From CAYRVX01 sp964642165 (GTDB taxonomy: Bacteria; Planctomycetota; Phycisphaerae; SM23-33), in NCBI GenBank assembly GCA_964642165.1, contig CAZXOC010000122.1, forward strand, positions 1 through 20,228: a stretch of 20,228 nucleotides of DNA, written 5' to 3'. The translations under genes and the position numbers were made by a program. The notes under the pieces were generated by a model that was given only the letters and a program-made list of their open reading frames with translations, was not told the origin of the DNA and searched no databases. Shown here piece by piece: positions 1 through 8,084 of the stretch (positions within the stretch are counted from its first letter, which is position 1; each line of letters starts with the position of its first letter).

Positions 1-30
1 GGGGGGGGCGGCAGGGGGGCTCAAGCTTCC

Positions 31-49
31 TGCGGATCGCCGATCCGCA
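31..49. other. 19-bp perfect palindrome
   Basis: Arms TGCGGATCG and CGATCCGCA flank a single central C, so the arms are 9 bp and perfect. It starts 14 nt beyond the stop codon of the distal copy of the secA-like 3' end (the TGA complementary to 63-65). It could be a hairpin at the end of a minus-strand transcript, although no T-tract follows on that strand, or a dimeric regulator site. If the esterase segment is an insertion, this palindrome would originally have sat just downstream of the secA-like gene. Confidence 0.45.
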
Positions 50-62
50 ATCGGCGAGGGCT

Positions 63-105
63 TCAGCTCTCGCTGCCGGCGAAGCCGAGGTACTCGTCGA
101 GCCAG
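63..105 (-). repeat. Distal copy of 43-bp direct repeat (secA-like 3' end)
   Basis: These 43 bases are identical to 3383-3425, with mismatches immediately outside on both sides (62 versus 3382, 106 versus 3426). Read on the minus strand the copy encodes WLDEYLGFAGSES and a TGA stop, exactly the last 13 residues of the secA-like protein, but upstream it joins unrelated sequence with no start signal. It is therefore a gene fragment, not a gene. A perfect copy of a gene's 3' terminus on the far side of an inserted segment is the arrangement left by site-specific integration into a gene end. An unrelated segmental duplication or an assembly artefact would look the same. The rest of 1-199 shows only the palindrome at 31-49 and a G-rich edge. 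Confidence 0.9.
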
Positions 106-199
106 GGGAGATCGCGGTCGCTCCGCTGCGATTCGCCCCTGGCGTTGACAACGGTCTTCCCGCGGGCCGGGGGATGCGCGAGTGCCCCTTGTGTCGGAA

Positions 200-3100
200 T
201 CACTCCACCTGCCGGAGGGGTCGGGAGAGGATCGGCACGTCGCAGAACGTCAGCGCCGCGATGCCGTTGGTCCCGACGAGCAGGTTCTCCTGGCTCCACC
301 GCCTGCTGTCCAGATAGGTGATCCTCTTCGCGGAGGCGGCCCCCTTCAGCGTGAGCGTCAGGACGTTCCCGGAGACGGCTCCCGAGGCCACCGCGCCCGC
401 CTTGCCGTCCAGGTAGAACTGGCTCGCCAGGGAGGGCTTCCAGACGACCTCCTGGTCGAACTCGAGGGCGATCCGGTCTCTCCTGTCGCCGCCGTAGTAG
501 GCCGCCCTCAGATCGGCCGCCGTGATGGACCCGCCGAACACCTTCCCGTAGTGGTCCCGCTCCACCAGGGGGGCGATGAGGCGCGCGATCTGCGCGTAGC
601 CTTCCGGCGGGTAGTGGGCCGGGCCCGGCGGCCGGATGCCCAGCGTGGACATGACGCTCAGGTTGCAGAAGTCGCGCGACAGCGTGCGCTGCACCTCCCG
701 GAGCATGTTGTCGGACCCGTTGACGCCCATGCTGCACGATCTCGGCCAGATCTGGAAGACGTAGTAGTTCCGGATGTTGGGGTAGTCCTCTTTCCAGGCG
801 GCGGCCATCTCCACGAAGTACTGCCGGTACGTCTCCCAGCCGAAGCGGCCGGTGGGGCCGTCCGCGCCCTGGTCGTTCTCGCCCTGGTGCCAGAGCACGC
901 CGCGGATGCCGTGGGTCAGCCGGGCCTGCCGGATGCGCCACAACAGCCGGCCGTAGATCGTCCGCACGTCCTCGGGGTCCTTCGCGTTTCGCTGGTGCAT
1001 GTCGATCCGCGTACCCCCGACAGCGCCGTTGATGATGAAGACCGGGATCTTGTGGTTCTCCACAAGGTGCTTGGCAAGCTCGATGCCCCAGTAGCCGATC
1101 TGGAGCTTCCCCCCGCGCTTGTCGTAGGACACCGCGTTGCCCCACAGTTTCCGCCGGGCCCCGCGCGGGTCGCGCGACATCGTGCCGTAGCTCCGCACCC
1201 AGTCGCTCGTGTAGGGGTGGACCGCCTTCCCGTAGTCGTTGGCCTCCGCGTTGGACTGCCCGTCGATGAGGTAGGCGTCGCCGCAGACGATGTTGCCGAC
1301 CTTGTGCAGGACCTTCTCGCGCGTCCCGCGTCGCGTGCCGAACTCGACCCGGTACTTGACGAGCCCCGGCTTGAGCTTCGCGGACAATGCGTAGGCCTTG
1401 CCGCCGGACAGGTTGCGGGCCACCTCCTTGTACAGCTTGTCGCCGGAGTACACCCTCAGGAACACGGAATCCGCCGCCTCGGCCAGCGTTCCGTTGCAGT
1501 GGAGCGTTCCAAGATTCGCGTCGTCCCGCGCGTAGAACTGATGGTCCTGCGGCATCTCGTCCTTCGCGGGCTTGCGATGCACCCACTTGTCCGTGGCGGG
1601 CTCGGTCACCCGGATCGTGGCGGAGGCGGATGCGGGCGCCCCGCCGTTGCGGACCGCCAGCGTGACGGTCAGTGGGCCGCTGTTCAGCGCCCTCGTGAGC
1701 GTGAGTTTCCCCGGGGCGACTTTCTTGATGACGGCCATGCCCGAAACGTCCCACGCGTACTCCAGGGCGCCGACGCCCTTGGCCCGCAGCGCGTCGGCGT
1801 TGGCCACGGCGGGGCGGACCTCGATCGTCTCCCGCCCGTCCCATCTCGCCGGCGCCTTGAGCGTGACGACCGGTTCGGGGAGGGCTTCCCGGATCGTCAC
1901 GGGGATGTCCCGCGTCCGGACGCCGTCCGGGTAGATCGCCTTCAGCCGGACGGTGAGCGAGGCATCCCCGGTGACCCGCCCGGCGTCGAGCGTGAAGGTG
2001 GTCCGGTCCACGGCCGCCAGCGTTTCCTTGCCGTCGCGTTTCAGGACCCAGTAGACCTTCTGCGCACCGCCGACCGTGGCGGTGAGCGCGGCGGTCTTGC
2101 CCTCCAGCACAGTCAGGCGGGCGGGAGAGACCGACAGTGTGCGGCCCGGCTGAACCAGCGGCCCCACGAGGGTCTGCAAGGGCTTCTGGTTCTGGTACTC
2201 CAGCTTGATCCAGTCGGCCGAGCGGGTCACGCCGGAGATGCGCACCTCGTCGATATCGCCTACGAAGTCGTAGCGGTTGTACCAGCCGCCGATCCACATT
2301 CTCGCCGGGCTCTCGATCGCCAACGTCGCGGCCCTGGACTTCGCCGTGCCGTCGAGGACTCCATTGACGTACACTCGCGACTCGCCCTTCCTGTACGTGT
2401 GGACCACGTGGGCCCATTGGTTCATTGGGATCGACGGGCTGCCGGAGACGTCGGCGTCCGAGAAGTAGCAGTCCATCCGTATGTGAGCCGGGCCGCGGTA
2501 CCACATCTGCACTTTGCCCTGCCGATACTCCTTGCCCCAACTGAGGATCCTGGAATTGGGCTTCTCGGCCCGGAACCACGCTTGGGAGCTGTGCGGCGCC
2601 GAGCCGGTGGGGAATGTCGTGATGTCGTCCCCGCAGAAGATGCCCTTGCCCCCGGGGAAGTGCCTCGCCTCGCCGACCACACCTGCCGTCGGCGACGTGC
2701 CCTTATCGGACGAGCGGACCGTGCCCACCTCATCTCGCACCGGATCGCTCATGTGCCAGACGCCCAGGTAGCCGTTGGATCCGTTGAAGACCGCCTTGCC
2801 GTCGGACTCGCTCGCCGCGTCGCGGTTCCCCCAGCGCACCTTGATCTCCTGCCGCGCATTGCCCTGGATCGTGGGGATCCTCACCCAGATGCAGGCGGTC
2901 CCGTTGGCGACGTCCCACCGCTCGATCTGGTAGGGCAGGGCGGTGCCTGTGCTCGTGAAGAAGCGAATGTCCTGACCCTTGGGCCTCGCCTGGCTGAAAT
3001 CGAAGAAGTCCCTATGCAGCCGGACCAGCAGGGGAAAGCCCTTCTCCGTCGCCGAGGCGGGGAGGTTCGCGCCCTCCGGCGTGGTGAGGATGTAGAGGGT

Positions 3101-3208
3101 ACCGGAATGCCGCCACTCCGGGCGCGGTCCCGAGGCCGCTGAATCCGCAACGCCCGACGCCAGGAACAGGACCGCCCCCGGCACAACCGCTCGAAAGACA
3201 TGTCTCAT
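200..3208 (-). CDS. Secreted DUF2341-LamG-SGNH carbohydrate esterase (sialate O-acetylesterase-type)
   Basis: A 1002-residue exported protein. The ATG has GGGAG 7 nt upstream, and residues 1-25 form a signal peptide (basic start, hydrophobic core, AxA-type end). Approximate domains in order: DUF2341 at 55-135, with the RWGNRD ending typical of that domain; a LamG/concanavalin-like jelly roll at 140-335; Ig/PKD-like beta domains at 355-535; an SGNH esterase at 640-885; and a small C-terminal beta domain. Catalytic signs are the nucleophile Ser in DGQSNAE (S652), the conserved HQGEND block (774-779) and a likely catalytic His in PAHYPPEGY (H865). The family removes O-acetyl groups from sialic acids or other acetylated glycans; here the glycan is unknown, and DUF2341/LamG suggest polysaccharide binding. 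Spot-counted lines are about 62-70% GC against 68-78% in the secA-like gene, and the gene lies between 43-bp direct repeats, so acquisition is possible. Confidence 0.88.
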   Translation of the reverse strand: MRHVFRAVVPGAVLFLASGVADSAASGPRPEWRHSGTLYILTTPEGANLPASATEKGFPLLVRLHRDFFDFSQARPKGQDIRFFTSTGTALPYQIERWDVANGTACIWVRIPTIQGNARQEIKVRWGNRDAASESDGKAVFNGSNGYLGVWHMSDPVRDEVGTVRSSDKGTSPTAGVVGEARHFPGGKGIFCGDDITTFPTGSAPHSSQAWFRAEKPNSRILSWGKEYRQGKVQMWYRGPAHIRMDCYFSDADVSGSPSIPMNQWAHVVHTYRKGESRVYVNGVLDGTAKSRAATLAIESPARMWIGGWYNRYDFVGDIDEVRISGVTRSADWIKLEYQNQKPLQTLVGPLVQPGRTLSVSPARLTVLEGKTAALTATVGGAQKVYWVLKRDGKETLAAVDRTTFTLDAGRVTGDASLTVRLKAIYPDGVRTRDIPVTIREALPEPVVTLKAPARWDGRETIEVRPAVANADALRAKGVGALEYAWDVSGMAVIKKVAPGKLTLTRALNSGPLTVTLAVRNGGAPASASATIRVTEPATDKWVHRKPAKDEMPQDHQFYARDDANLGTLHCNGTLAEAADSVFLRVYSGDKLYKEVARNLSGGKAYALSAKLKPGLVKYRVEFGTRRGTREKVLHKVGNIVCGDAYLIDGQSNAEANDYGKAVHPYTSDWVRSYGTMSRDPRGARRKLWGNAVSYDKRGGKLQIGYWGIELAKHLVENHKIPVFIINGAVGGTRIDMHQRNAKDPEDVRTIYGRLLWRIRQARLTHGIRGVLWHQGENDQGADGPTGRFGWETYRQYFVEMAAAWKEDYPNIRNYYVFQIWPRSCSMGVNGSDNMLREVQRTLSRDFCNLSVMSTLGIRPPGPAHYPPEGYAQIARLIAPLVERDHYGKVFGGSITAADLRAAYYGGDRRDRIALEFDQEVVWKPSLASQFYLDGKAGAVASGAVSGNVLTLTLKGAASAKRITYLDSRRWSQENLLVGTNGIAALTFCDVPILSRPLRQVE

Positions 3209-3382
3209 TCCGCCGCTCCCGGCACGAATCCAGGTCAGGGACGAACGGCGGCCCCGTCCGTGCCCGACGTCGGCCGCCGCGGCAACTCTATCACGGACCG
3301 CGGGACGAGCGGGTGCCTTTTCTGCTCGACGGGGAGTGCCTGGCCCGCTGCCGGCGGGGGGGAGGCGGGTGCCCGAACGCGC

Positions 3383-3425
3383 TCAGCTCTCGCTGCCGGC
3401 GAAGCCGAGGTACTCGTCGAGCCAG
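3383..3425 (-). repeat. Proximal copy of 43-bp direct repeat (inside secA-like 3' end)
   Basis: Identical to 63-105. This copy is the genuine end of the secA-like reading frame: the stop is the TGA complementary to 3383-3385 and the last 13 codons follow. The outer boundary coincides exactly with the stop codon. The 3,320-bp spacing between copies contains only the esterase gene and about 270 nt of flanking DNA. The intergenic part 3209-3382 shows no gene and no clear T-tailed terminator. Confidence 0.9.
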
Positions 3426-5371
3426 TCGTCGGTGCGGAGGACGCCCTTGCGCTGGCGCAGGGCGAGGCGTTCGGCCTTGCGCTGCGAGGCGTCGAAGAGC
3501 CGGCGCGTCAGCCGGGACGAGATCTCGCGCTCGGTGGACCCGAAGCGCTTGGCGAGCGTCTTGGTCACGTGCGGCGAGTAGCGGTGGACCAGCTCGTCCT
3601 CGAGGCAGACGATGGCGCCGGCGGTGCCGGGATCGCCCTGTCGCGCGGAGCGGCCGTAGAGCTGTCGGTCGATGCGTCCGGCCTCGTGGCGCTCGGTGGC
3701 GAGGACGCGCAGCCCGCCGCGGTCGGCGACGCCGCGCCCCAGCTTGATGTCCGTGCCGCGACCGGCCATGTTCGTCGCGACGGTGATGCGGCCGGGCTGG
3801 CCCGCGCCGGCGACGATCTGGGCCTCCTCGGCGTGGCGGACGGCGTTGAGGACGGCGTGCTCGAGTTCCTCGGCCTGGAGCAGGCGGCTGAGGCGCTCGC
3901 TGGCGCGGACGCTTCGCGTGCCGACGAGGATGGGTCGCCCCGTCTCGTGGATTCGCCGGATCTCGGCGACGATGGCCTTCCACTTGGCGTCCTGGGTGGC
4001 GTAGATGCGGTCGAGGGGGTGCTTGCGGATGCACGGGCGGTTGGTGGGGATGACCACGACGGGCAGGTGGTAGATCTGCCAGAACTCGCGCCACGCCTCG
4101 GCGGCGGTGCCGGTCATGCCGCTGAGCCGGTGGTAGAGGCGGAAGAACCGCTGGAAGCTGACGCGGGCGTAGGTGTCCTTGGGGGGGTTGACGTCGAGCT
4201 CCTCCTTGGCCTCGATGGCCTGGTGGAGCCCGTCGCGCCAGGTCCGGTCGGGCATGAGGCGCCCGGTGAACTCGTCGACGATGACGACCTTGCCGTCGTC
4301 GATGATGTACTGCTTCTCCAGGAGGAACATCTCGCGGGCGGTCAGGGCCTGGACGACCAGCTCCTCGCGCCGGCGCTTGCCCGCCCAGACGCCGCCGAGC
4401 GCGCCGGAGAGGTCGGCGAGCTTCCGCTTGCCCGCGTTGGTCAGGTCCACCTCGCGGTAGCGGCGGTTGACGCGGTAGTCGCGCCCGACGACGAACTGCC
4501 CGGCGATGTCGGCCGCCTGGATGAAGGCCTCCACCTGCTCGGCGTTCGGGGCGCTGCCGGAGATGATCAGCGGCGTGACGGCCTCGTCGATGAGCACCGA
4601 GTCCGCCTCGTCGACGATCGCGTAGTGCAGGCCGCGCATCACCATGCGGTCCGTGCCCGTCCCGGCGCCCATGGCGATCTTGGTCAGCAGCGCCATGGGC
4701 AGGCCCCGCAGCGCCCCGAGGGCCAGGCGGTCGCGGAGGAAGTCGGCGGTGACCTCCTTGTTGGTGCAGTAGGTGATGTCCGCGCGGTAGGCCCGCCGGC
4801 GGTCGGGCGGGGGCATCTTCTGCTCGACGTGGGCGACGTTCAGCCCGCAGAAGTTGTAGATTTGCCCCATCCACTCGGCGTCGCGCTTGGCGAGGTAGTC
4901 GTTGACGGTGATGACGTGGCACCCGCGCCCGCGCCAGCCGTTGATCGTCGCCGGGAGCGTCGCGGTGAGCGTCTTGCCCTCGCCGGTGGCCATCTCGGCG
5001 ACGGAGCCGGCGTCCAGGGCCAGCGCCCCGGCGACCTGCACGGGGAAGTGCTTCTCGCCGATCTGGCGTGCGGCGACCTCGCGGACCATCGCGAACGCGC
5101 GGTAGAGCTGCTCGCGGGTCTCGCGCCCGCGGAGGAAGACCTCGCGGAAGCCGCCGGCGGCCTCCTTCAGGCGGGCGTCGGTGAGCTCGGCGTAGTGCTT
5201 CTCGTGGCGGAGGACCTCCTTGGCCATGCGGAGGAAGCGGGTGCGTCGCGGCGCGAGCTTGCCGACGATGCCCGCCGCGGCGTCCCACATGCCGTCGAGT
5301 CCCTTGGGCAGCTCCTCGCTGCGGTGGCGGTGGGCGAGCATTCGCCAGGTTGTGGAGGGGATGTCCGACAC
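3383..5371 (-). CDS. SecA-like ATPase lacking the C-terminal translocation domains
   Basis: 662 residues; E. coli SecA has about 900. The DEAD motor is intact: Walker A MATGEGKT (127-134), VDEADSVLIDEA (253-264), a PPXD-like segment (about 265-360), VDEFTGR (365-371), TNMAGRGTDI (533-542) and motif VI HEAGRIDRQLYGRSARQGD (562-580). The protein stops in the first part of the long scaffold helix, at RTDDWLDEYLGFAGSES, where canonical SecA reads YDDV...QR and continues. The helical wing, two-helix finger and Cys-rich zinc tail are therefore absent. The GTG start lies 1 nt after the stop of the upstream M50 gene, so translation is probably coupled. It is best called a SecA2-type accessory motor, not the housekeeping SecA. 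Known family role: ATP-driven protein export at the inner membrane. Its partner here is inferred to be the M50/HlyD proteins encoded upstream. Confidence 0.9.
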   Translation of the reverse strand: MSDIPSTTWRMLAHRHRSEELPKGLDGMWDAAAGIVGKLAPRRTRFLRMAKEVLRHEKHYAELTDARLKEAAGGFREVFLRGRETREQLYRAFAMVREVAARQIGEKHFPVQVAGALALDAGSVAEMATGEGKTLTATLPATINGWRGRGCHVITVNDYLAKRDAEWMGQIYNFCGLNVAHVEQKMPPPDRRRAYRADITYCTNKEVTADFLRDRLALGALRGLPMALLTKIAMGAGTGTDRMVMRGLHYAIVDEADSVLIDEAVTPLIISGSAPNAEQVEAFIQAADIAGQFVVGRDYRVNRRYREVDLTNAGKRKLADLSGALGGVWAGKRRREELVVQALTAREMFLLEKQYIIDDGKVVIVDEFTGRLMPDRTWRDGLHQAIEAKEELDVNPPKDTYARVSFQRFFRLYHRLSGMTGTAAEAWREFWQIYHLPVVVIPTNRPCIRKHPLDRIYATQDAKWKAIVAEIRRIHETGRPILVGTRSVRASERLSRLLQAEELEHAVLNAVRHAEEAQIVAGAGQPGRITVATNMAGRGTDIKLGRGVADRGGLRVLATERHEAGRIDRQLYGRSARQGDPGTAGAIVCLEDELVHRYSPHVTKTLAKRFGSTEREISSRLTRRLFDASQRKAERLALRQRKGVLRTDDWLDEYLGFAGSES

Positions 5372-5372
5372 G

Positions 5373-8051
5373 TCAGACGCGGAACCTCCGCTGGACGAGC
5401 TGAATCAGGGCGCGGTACCACTGGTAGACCAGCGGGCGCTCGGGCATGGCGATGCGGACCACGACGCGCTGCCCGCTGAGCAGCGGCACCTTGCCCTGCC
5501 AGGGGTTCTGGGGGTCGTCGGGGTCGTCGACCGGGTGGGGAACGATCTGGATCTCGAAGAACCGCTCGGCGGCCTTGACGCCCTTGGGGTCCTTCGGGTC
5601 GGTCTGGACCGACCCGCCGCCGGGGTAGCCCAGCGCGGCCGAGGGAAGCTGCTCCTTGCCCGCCTCGATGATGCGGACGATCGTGCCGGTCATCAGCGGG
5701 TCGGGGCGGCCCTTGATCCGCAGCTCCACCTCCCGCCAGCGGACCTTGCGGCGCAGGCGGACGGCCCCGAGGTACTGCCGCCCGACGCGCACCTCCGCCA
5801 GGCCGGAAATCGGCGGCAGCGGCGCTCGCCCCGTTTTCCGCAGGCGGACGTGGACGTCCACGAGCCGCCCGCCGGCTGAGCCCTCGCCGCCGGGCAGGGA
5901 AGCGGGCTGTGTCGCCGGGGCCGGGGTGGTCGACGGCCCGGCCCGCGGCGCGGCGCCGACGGCGCCCTGCCCGCGCGCGGGAGGGACCGGTCGCGTCGCC
6001 GGGGCCGCCGCGCCCTCGGCGCGCCGGTCGCCTTGGCCTTCCGACGGCTCGTCCGCCTCGATCCGCTCGACGAGGAAGTGGATGGGCTGGTCGGGGTGCT
6101 CCAGGGAGGCCAGCACGCCGGCGAGCCGCTGGTTCGCGTCGCGCGCGGCGTCGAAGTCCCGCCGCATGAGCTCGATGCGTGCGGCGGGGACGGACAGCAC
6201 GTACTGCTCCTTCGGGCCCTCCAGGAGCAGGTCCACGATGTCCTGCCCGGCCGGGGCGCGAATGAAGACGTCGCGGCTGGCGACCAGGCCGATCTGGTCC
6301 CCTCGGCGGAGATAGCCGCCGACGGCGCGGTCGACGTGCGGCGAGATCCACTGCCCGGCGAAGCCCGCGTGGATGCGGAGGCGTTTCTCGCGCTGGCGGA
6401 GGTCCTCGATGCGCTCGTCGAGGGCGGCGAGCTGTTCGGTGATGATCTGTACGGCCGTCTGGTCCTGCGTCCTGGCCTGCCGTCGCTGGGCGACGAGGCG
6501 CTGCCGCTGGGCGAGAAACTGCCCGAGCTGTGCGGGGAGGTCGGGATTCTCGGCGGAGACGAGGGGTTCGCCGTCGGGGCGCACCATTCGGCAGGACGGC
6601 AGCGCGGCGGTGACGAAGCCGTCCGTGGCGGCGTGGACCACTTCCAGTCGGGTCGGCTCGACGACGCCCTCGAGCCGGAAGCGGTCGGGCGCGGGGTACA
6701 GGGCGATGGTCCCGGCGATCAGCCCGAGCGTCAGGACGGTCGTGCCGATCGCGCGGAAGCGCACGCGGGCGAGCTCGCCGCTGGTGGCCAGGTAGTGGAC
6801 GAACTTGCCCAGCGGCACGAGCACCCACGCCACGAACGCCAGCGCCCCCAGCAGCGCACCGAGCATGAACAGCTTGTCGGCCACGAACAGCAGGATCCGC
6901 ACGCAGATGAACACGCGGTAGCAGGTCGAGGCGATGCCGTAGAAGACGAACCACGCCTTCTCGCCGCCGGTGTGGGCGGGGTTGCGCGCCTGGCGGACGT
7001 TCCAGACGTACTTCTTGACCAGGTAGTAGATGAACTGCTTGGAGCGCTGGGAGAGGTTGGGGATCTCGAGCAGGTCGGAGAGGATGTAGTAGCCGTCGTA
7101 GCGGAGCAGGGGGTTGGCGTTGAACAGGAGGGTCGAGACGCTGGCGACGAACATGGCGTTGTAGCAGATCGTTCGCAGCGTGCCGGCGCGGACGTTCGCC
7201 CAGACGATGGCGCAGACGGCCGCCAGGGCCAGCTCGATGATCATCCCGCCGCAGGAGACGAGGATCCGCTGTCGCCGGGACCGGAAGGCCCACGCGCTGG
7301 AGGCGTCCACGTAGGGCAGGGGCGTGAAGACGAGGAACATCACGCCCATCGTGTGGACCTCGCCGCCGGTGCCCGTCCGGCGCCCGAAGGTCTTGCACAT
7401 GTACCCGTGGCCGAACTCGTGGACGACCTTGATCAGGATGAAGCTCAGGTACAGCAGCGGGAGGTTCTCGAGGTCCAGGACCTTGTCGGCGCGGTTGTAC
7501 AGGTCCGACCAGTTCCCGATGACGAAGTACAGCCCCGTGCCGATCAGCCCCATCCACAGCGCGAAGCCGACCCACGAGAACAGCCACGAGATCATCGAGA
7601 CCGTCGCGTTGAGGAAGTGGTCCGGGTCGATCAGCGGGATCCGGATGAACAGCAGGTTCATCAGGTAGCCCTTGACCTCGCGGCGGACGCGTTTCTGGTG
7701 GCGTTTGAAGAGCCCCTCGGCGTCGGGGGGCAGGTCGGCGTGAAGCAGGTTGGACGTGTAGAGCTGCCCGAGCAGTTGGATGGCCTCGCCCTGGGTGGGG
7801 GCGCTGTCGCCGAGCTGGTCCGAGCAGACGCGCCAGACCTGGGCGACGGTCCGGCGGCTGTCCAGCAGCGCCACGAACTGGTACGCCGCCTCGTTCAGGC
7901 GGAAGAACTGGTTGCTCGCCGGGTCCTGGAGCACGTGCCACATCCGCCCGCGGTAGTACTGGCGGTGGACCTGGACGATGGATCGCAGGTGCGGGCGCAG
8001 CTCCGCGACGCGGTACCACGACTCGCTGAATGTGGGGCGGTCAACCGGCAC
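5373..8051 (-). CDS. PqqD-like / M50 (site-2 protease-like) / HlyD fusion membrane protein
   Basis: 892 residues with a GTG start; AGGGAG lies 8 nt upstream. Residues about 28-105 have the pattern of a PqqD/RiPP-recognition-like winged helix (FFRLNEAAYQFVALLDSRRTV). The membrane core (about 145-455) carries HEFGH at 211-215 and NPLLRYDGYY at 313-322, the HExxH and NPxxxxDG signatures of M50 intramembrane metalloproteases. After the last membrane helix (about 433-452), residues 455-600 look like an HlyD barrel/lipoyl region with a coiled coil (508-558). A Pro/Ala/Thr-rich linker (about 664-722) precedes a beta-rich end. Zinc-ligand residues look intact, so proteolysis is possible, although M50-like members fused to HlyD may act only as membrane scaffolds. 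It sits third in the operon, 33 nt after the GAF-HlyD gene and 1 nt before the secA-like gene. Confidence 0.85.
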   Translation of the reverse strand: MPVDRPTFSESWYRVAELRPHLRSIVQVHRQYYRGRMWHVLQDPASNQFFRLNEAAYQFVALLDSRRTVAQVWRVCSDQLGDSAPTQGEAIQLLGQLYTSNLLHADLPPDAEGLFKRHQKRVRREVKGYLMNLLFIRIPLIDPDHFLNATVSMISWLFSWVGFALWMGLIGTGLYFVIGNWSDLYNRADKVLDLENLPLLYLSFILIKVVHEFGHGYMCKTFGRRTGTGGEVHTMGVMFLVFTPLPYVDASSAWAFRSRRQRILVSCGGMIIELALAAVCAIVWANVRAGTLRTICYNAMFVASVSTLLFNANPLLRYDGYYILSDLLEIPNLSQRSKQFIYYLVKKYVWNVRQARNPAHTGGEKAWFVFYGIASTCYRVFICVRILLFVADKLFMLGALLGALAFVAWVLVPLGKFVHYLATSGELARVRFRAIGTTVLTLGLIAGTIALYPAPDRFRLEGVVEPTRLEVVHAATDGFVTAALPSCRMVRPDGEPLVSAENPDLPAQLGQFLAQRQRLVAQRRQARTQDQTAVQIITEQLAALDERIEDLRQREKRLRIHAGFAGQWISPHVDRAVGGYLRRGDQIGLVASRDVFIRAPAGQDIVDLLLEGPKEQYVLSVPAARIELMRRDFDAARDANQRLAGVLASLEHPDQPIHFLVERIEADEPSEGQGDRRAEGAAAPATRPVPPARGQGAVGAAPRAGPSTTPAPATQPASLPGGEGSAGGRLVDVHVRLRKTGRAPLPPISGLAEVRVGRQYLGAVRLRRKVRWREVELRIKGRPDPLMTGTIVRIIEAGKEQLPSAALGYPGGGSVQTDPKDPKGVKAAERFFEIQIVPHPVDDPDDPQNPWQGKVPLLSGQRVVVRIAMPERPLVYQWYRALIQLVQRRFRV

Positions 8052-8084
8052 GGGGCGCGCTCCCTGCGCGGGGCCAAGCGGGGG

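Noticed and set aside
63..105. 43-bp repeats as a transposon target duplication
   Set aside because: Much longer than the usual 2-14 bp target duplications, no terminal inverted repeats or transposase; integration into a gene end fits better.
182..3142. Long plus-strand open frame opposite the esterase
   Set aside because: Low-complexity Arg/Val/Asp/Gly-rich translation with no domain; the minus strand encodes clear catalytic motifs. Few stops are expected at this GC content.
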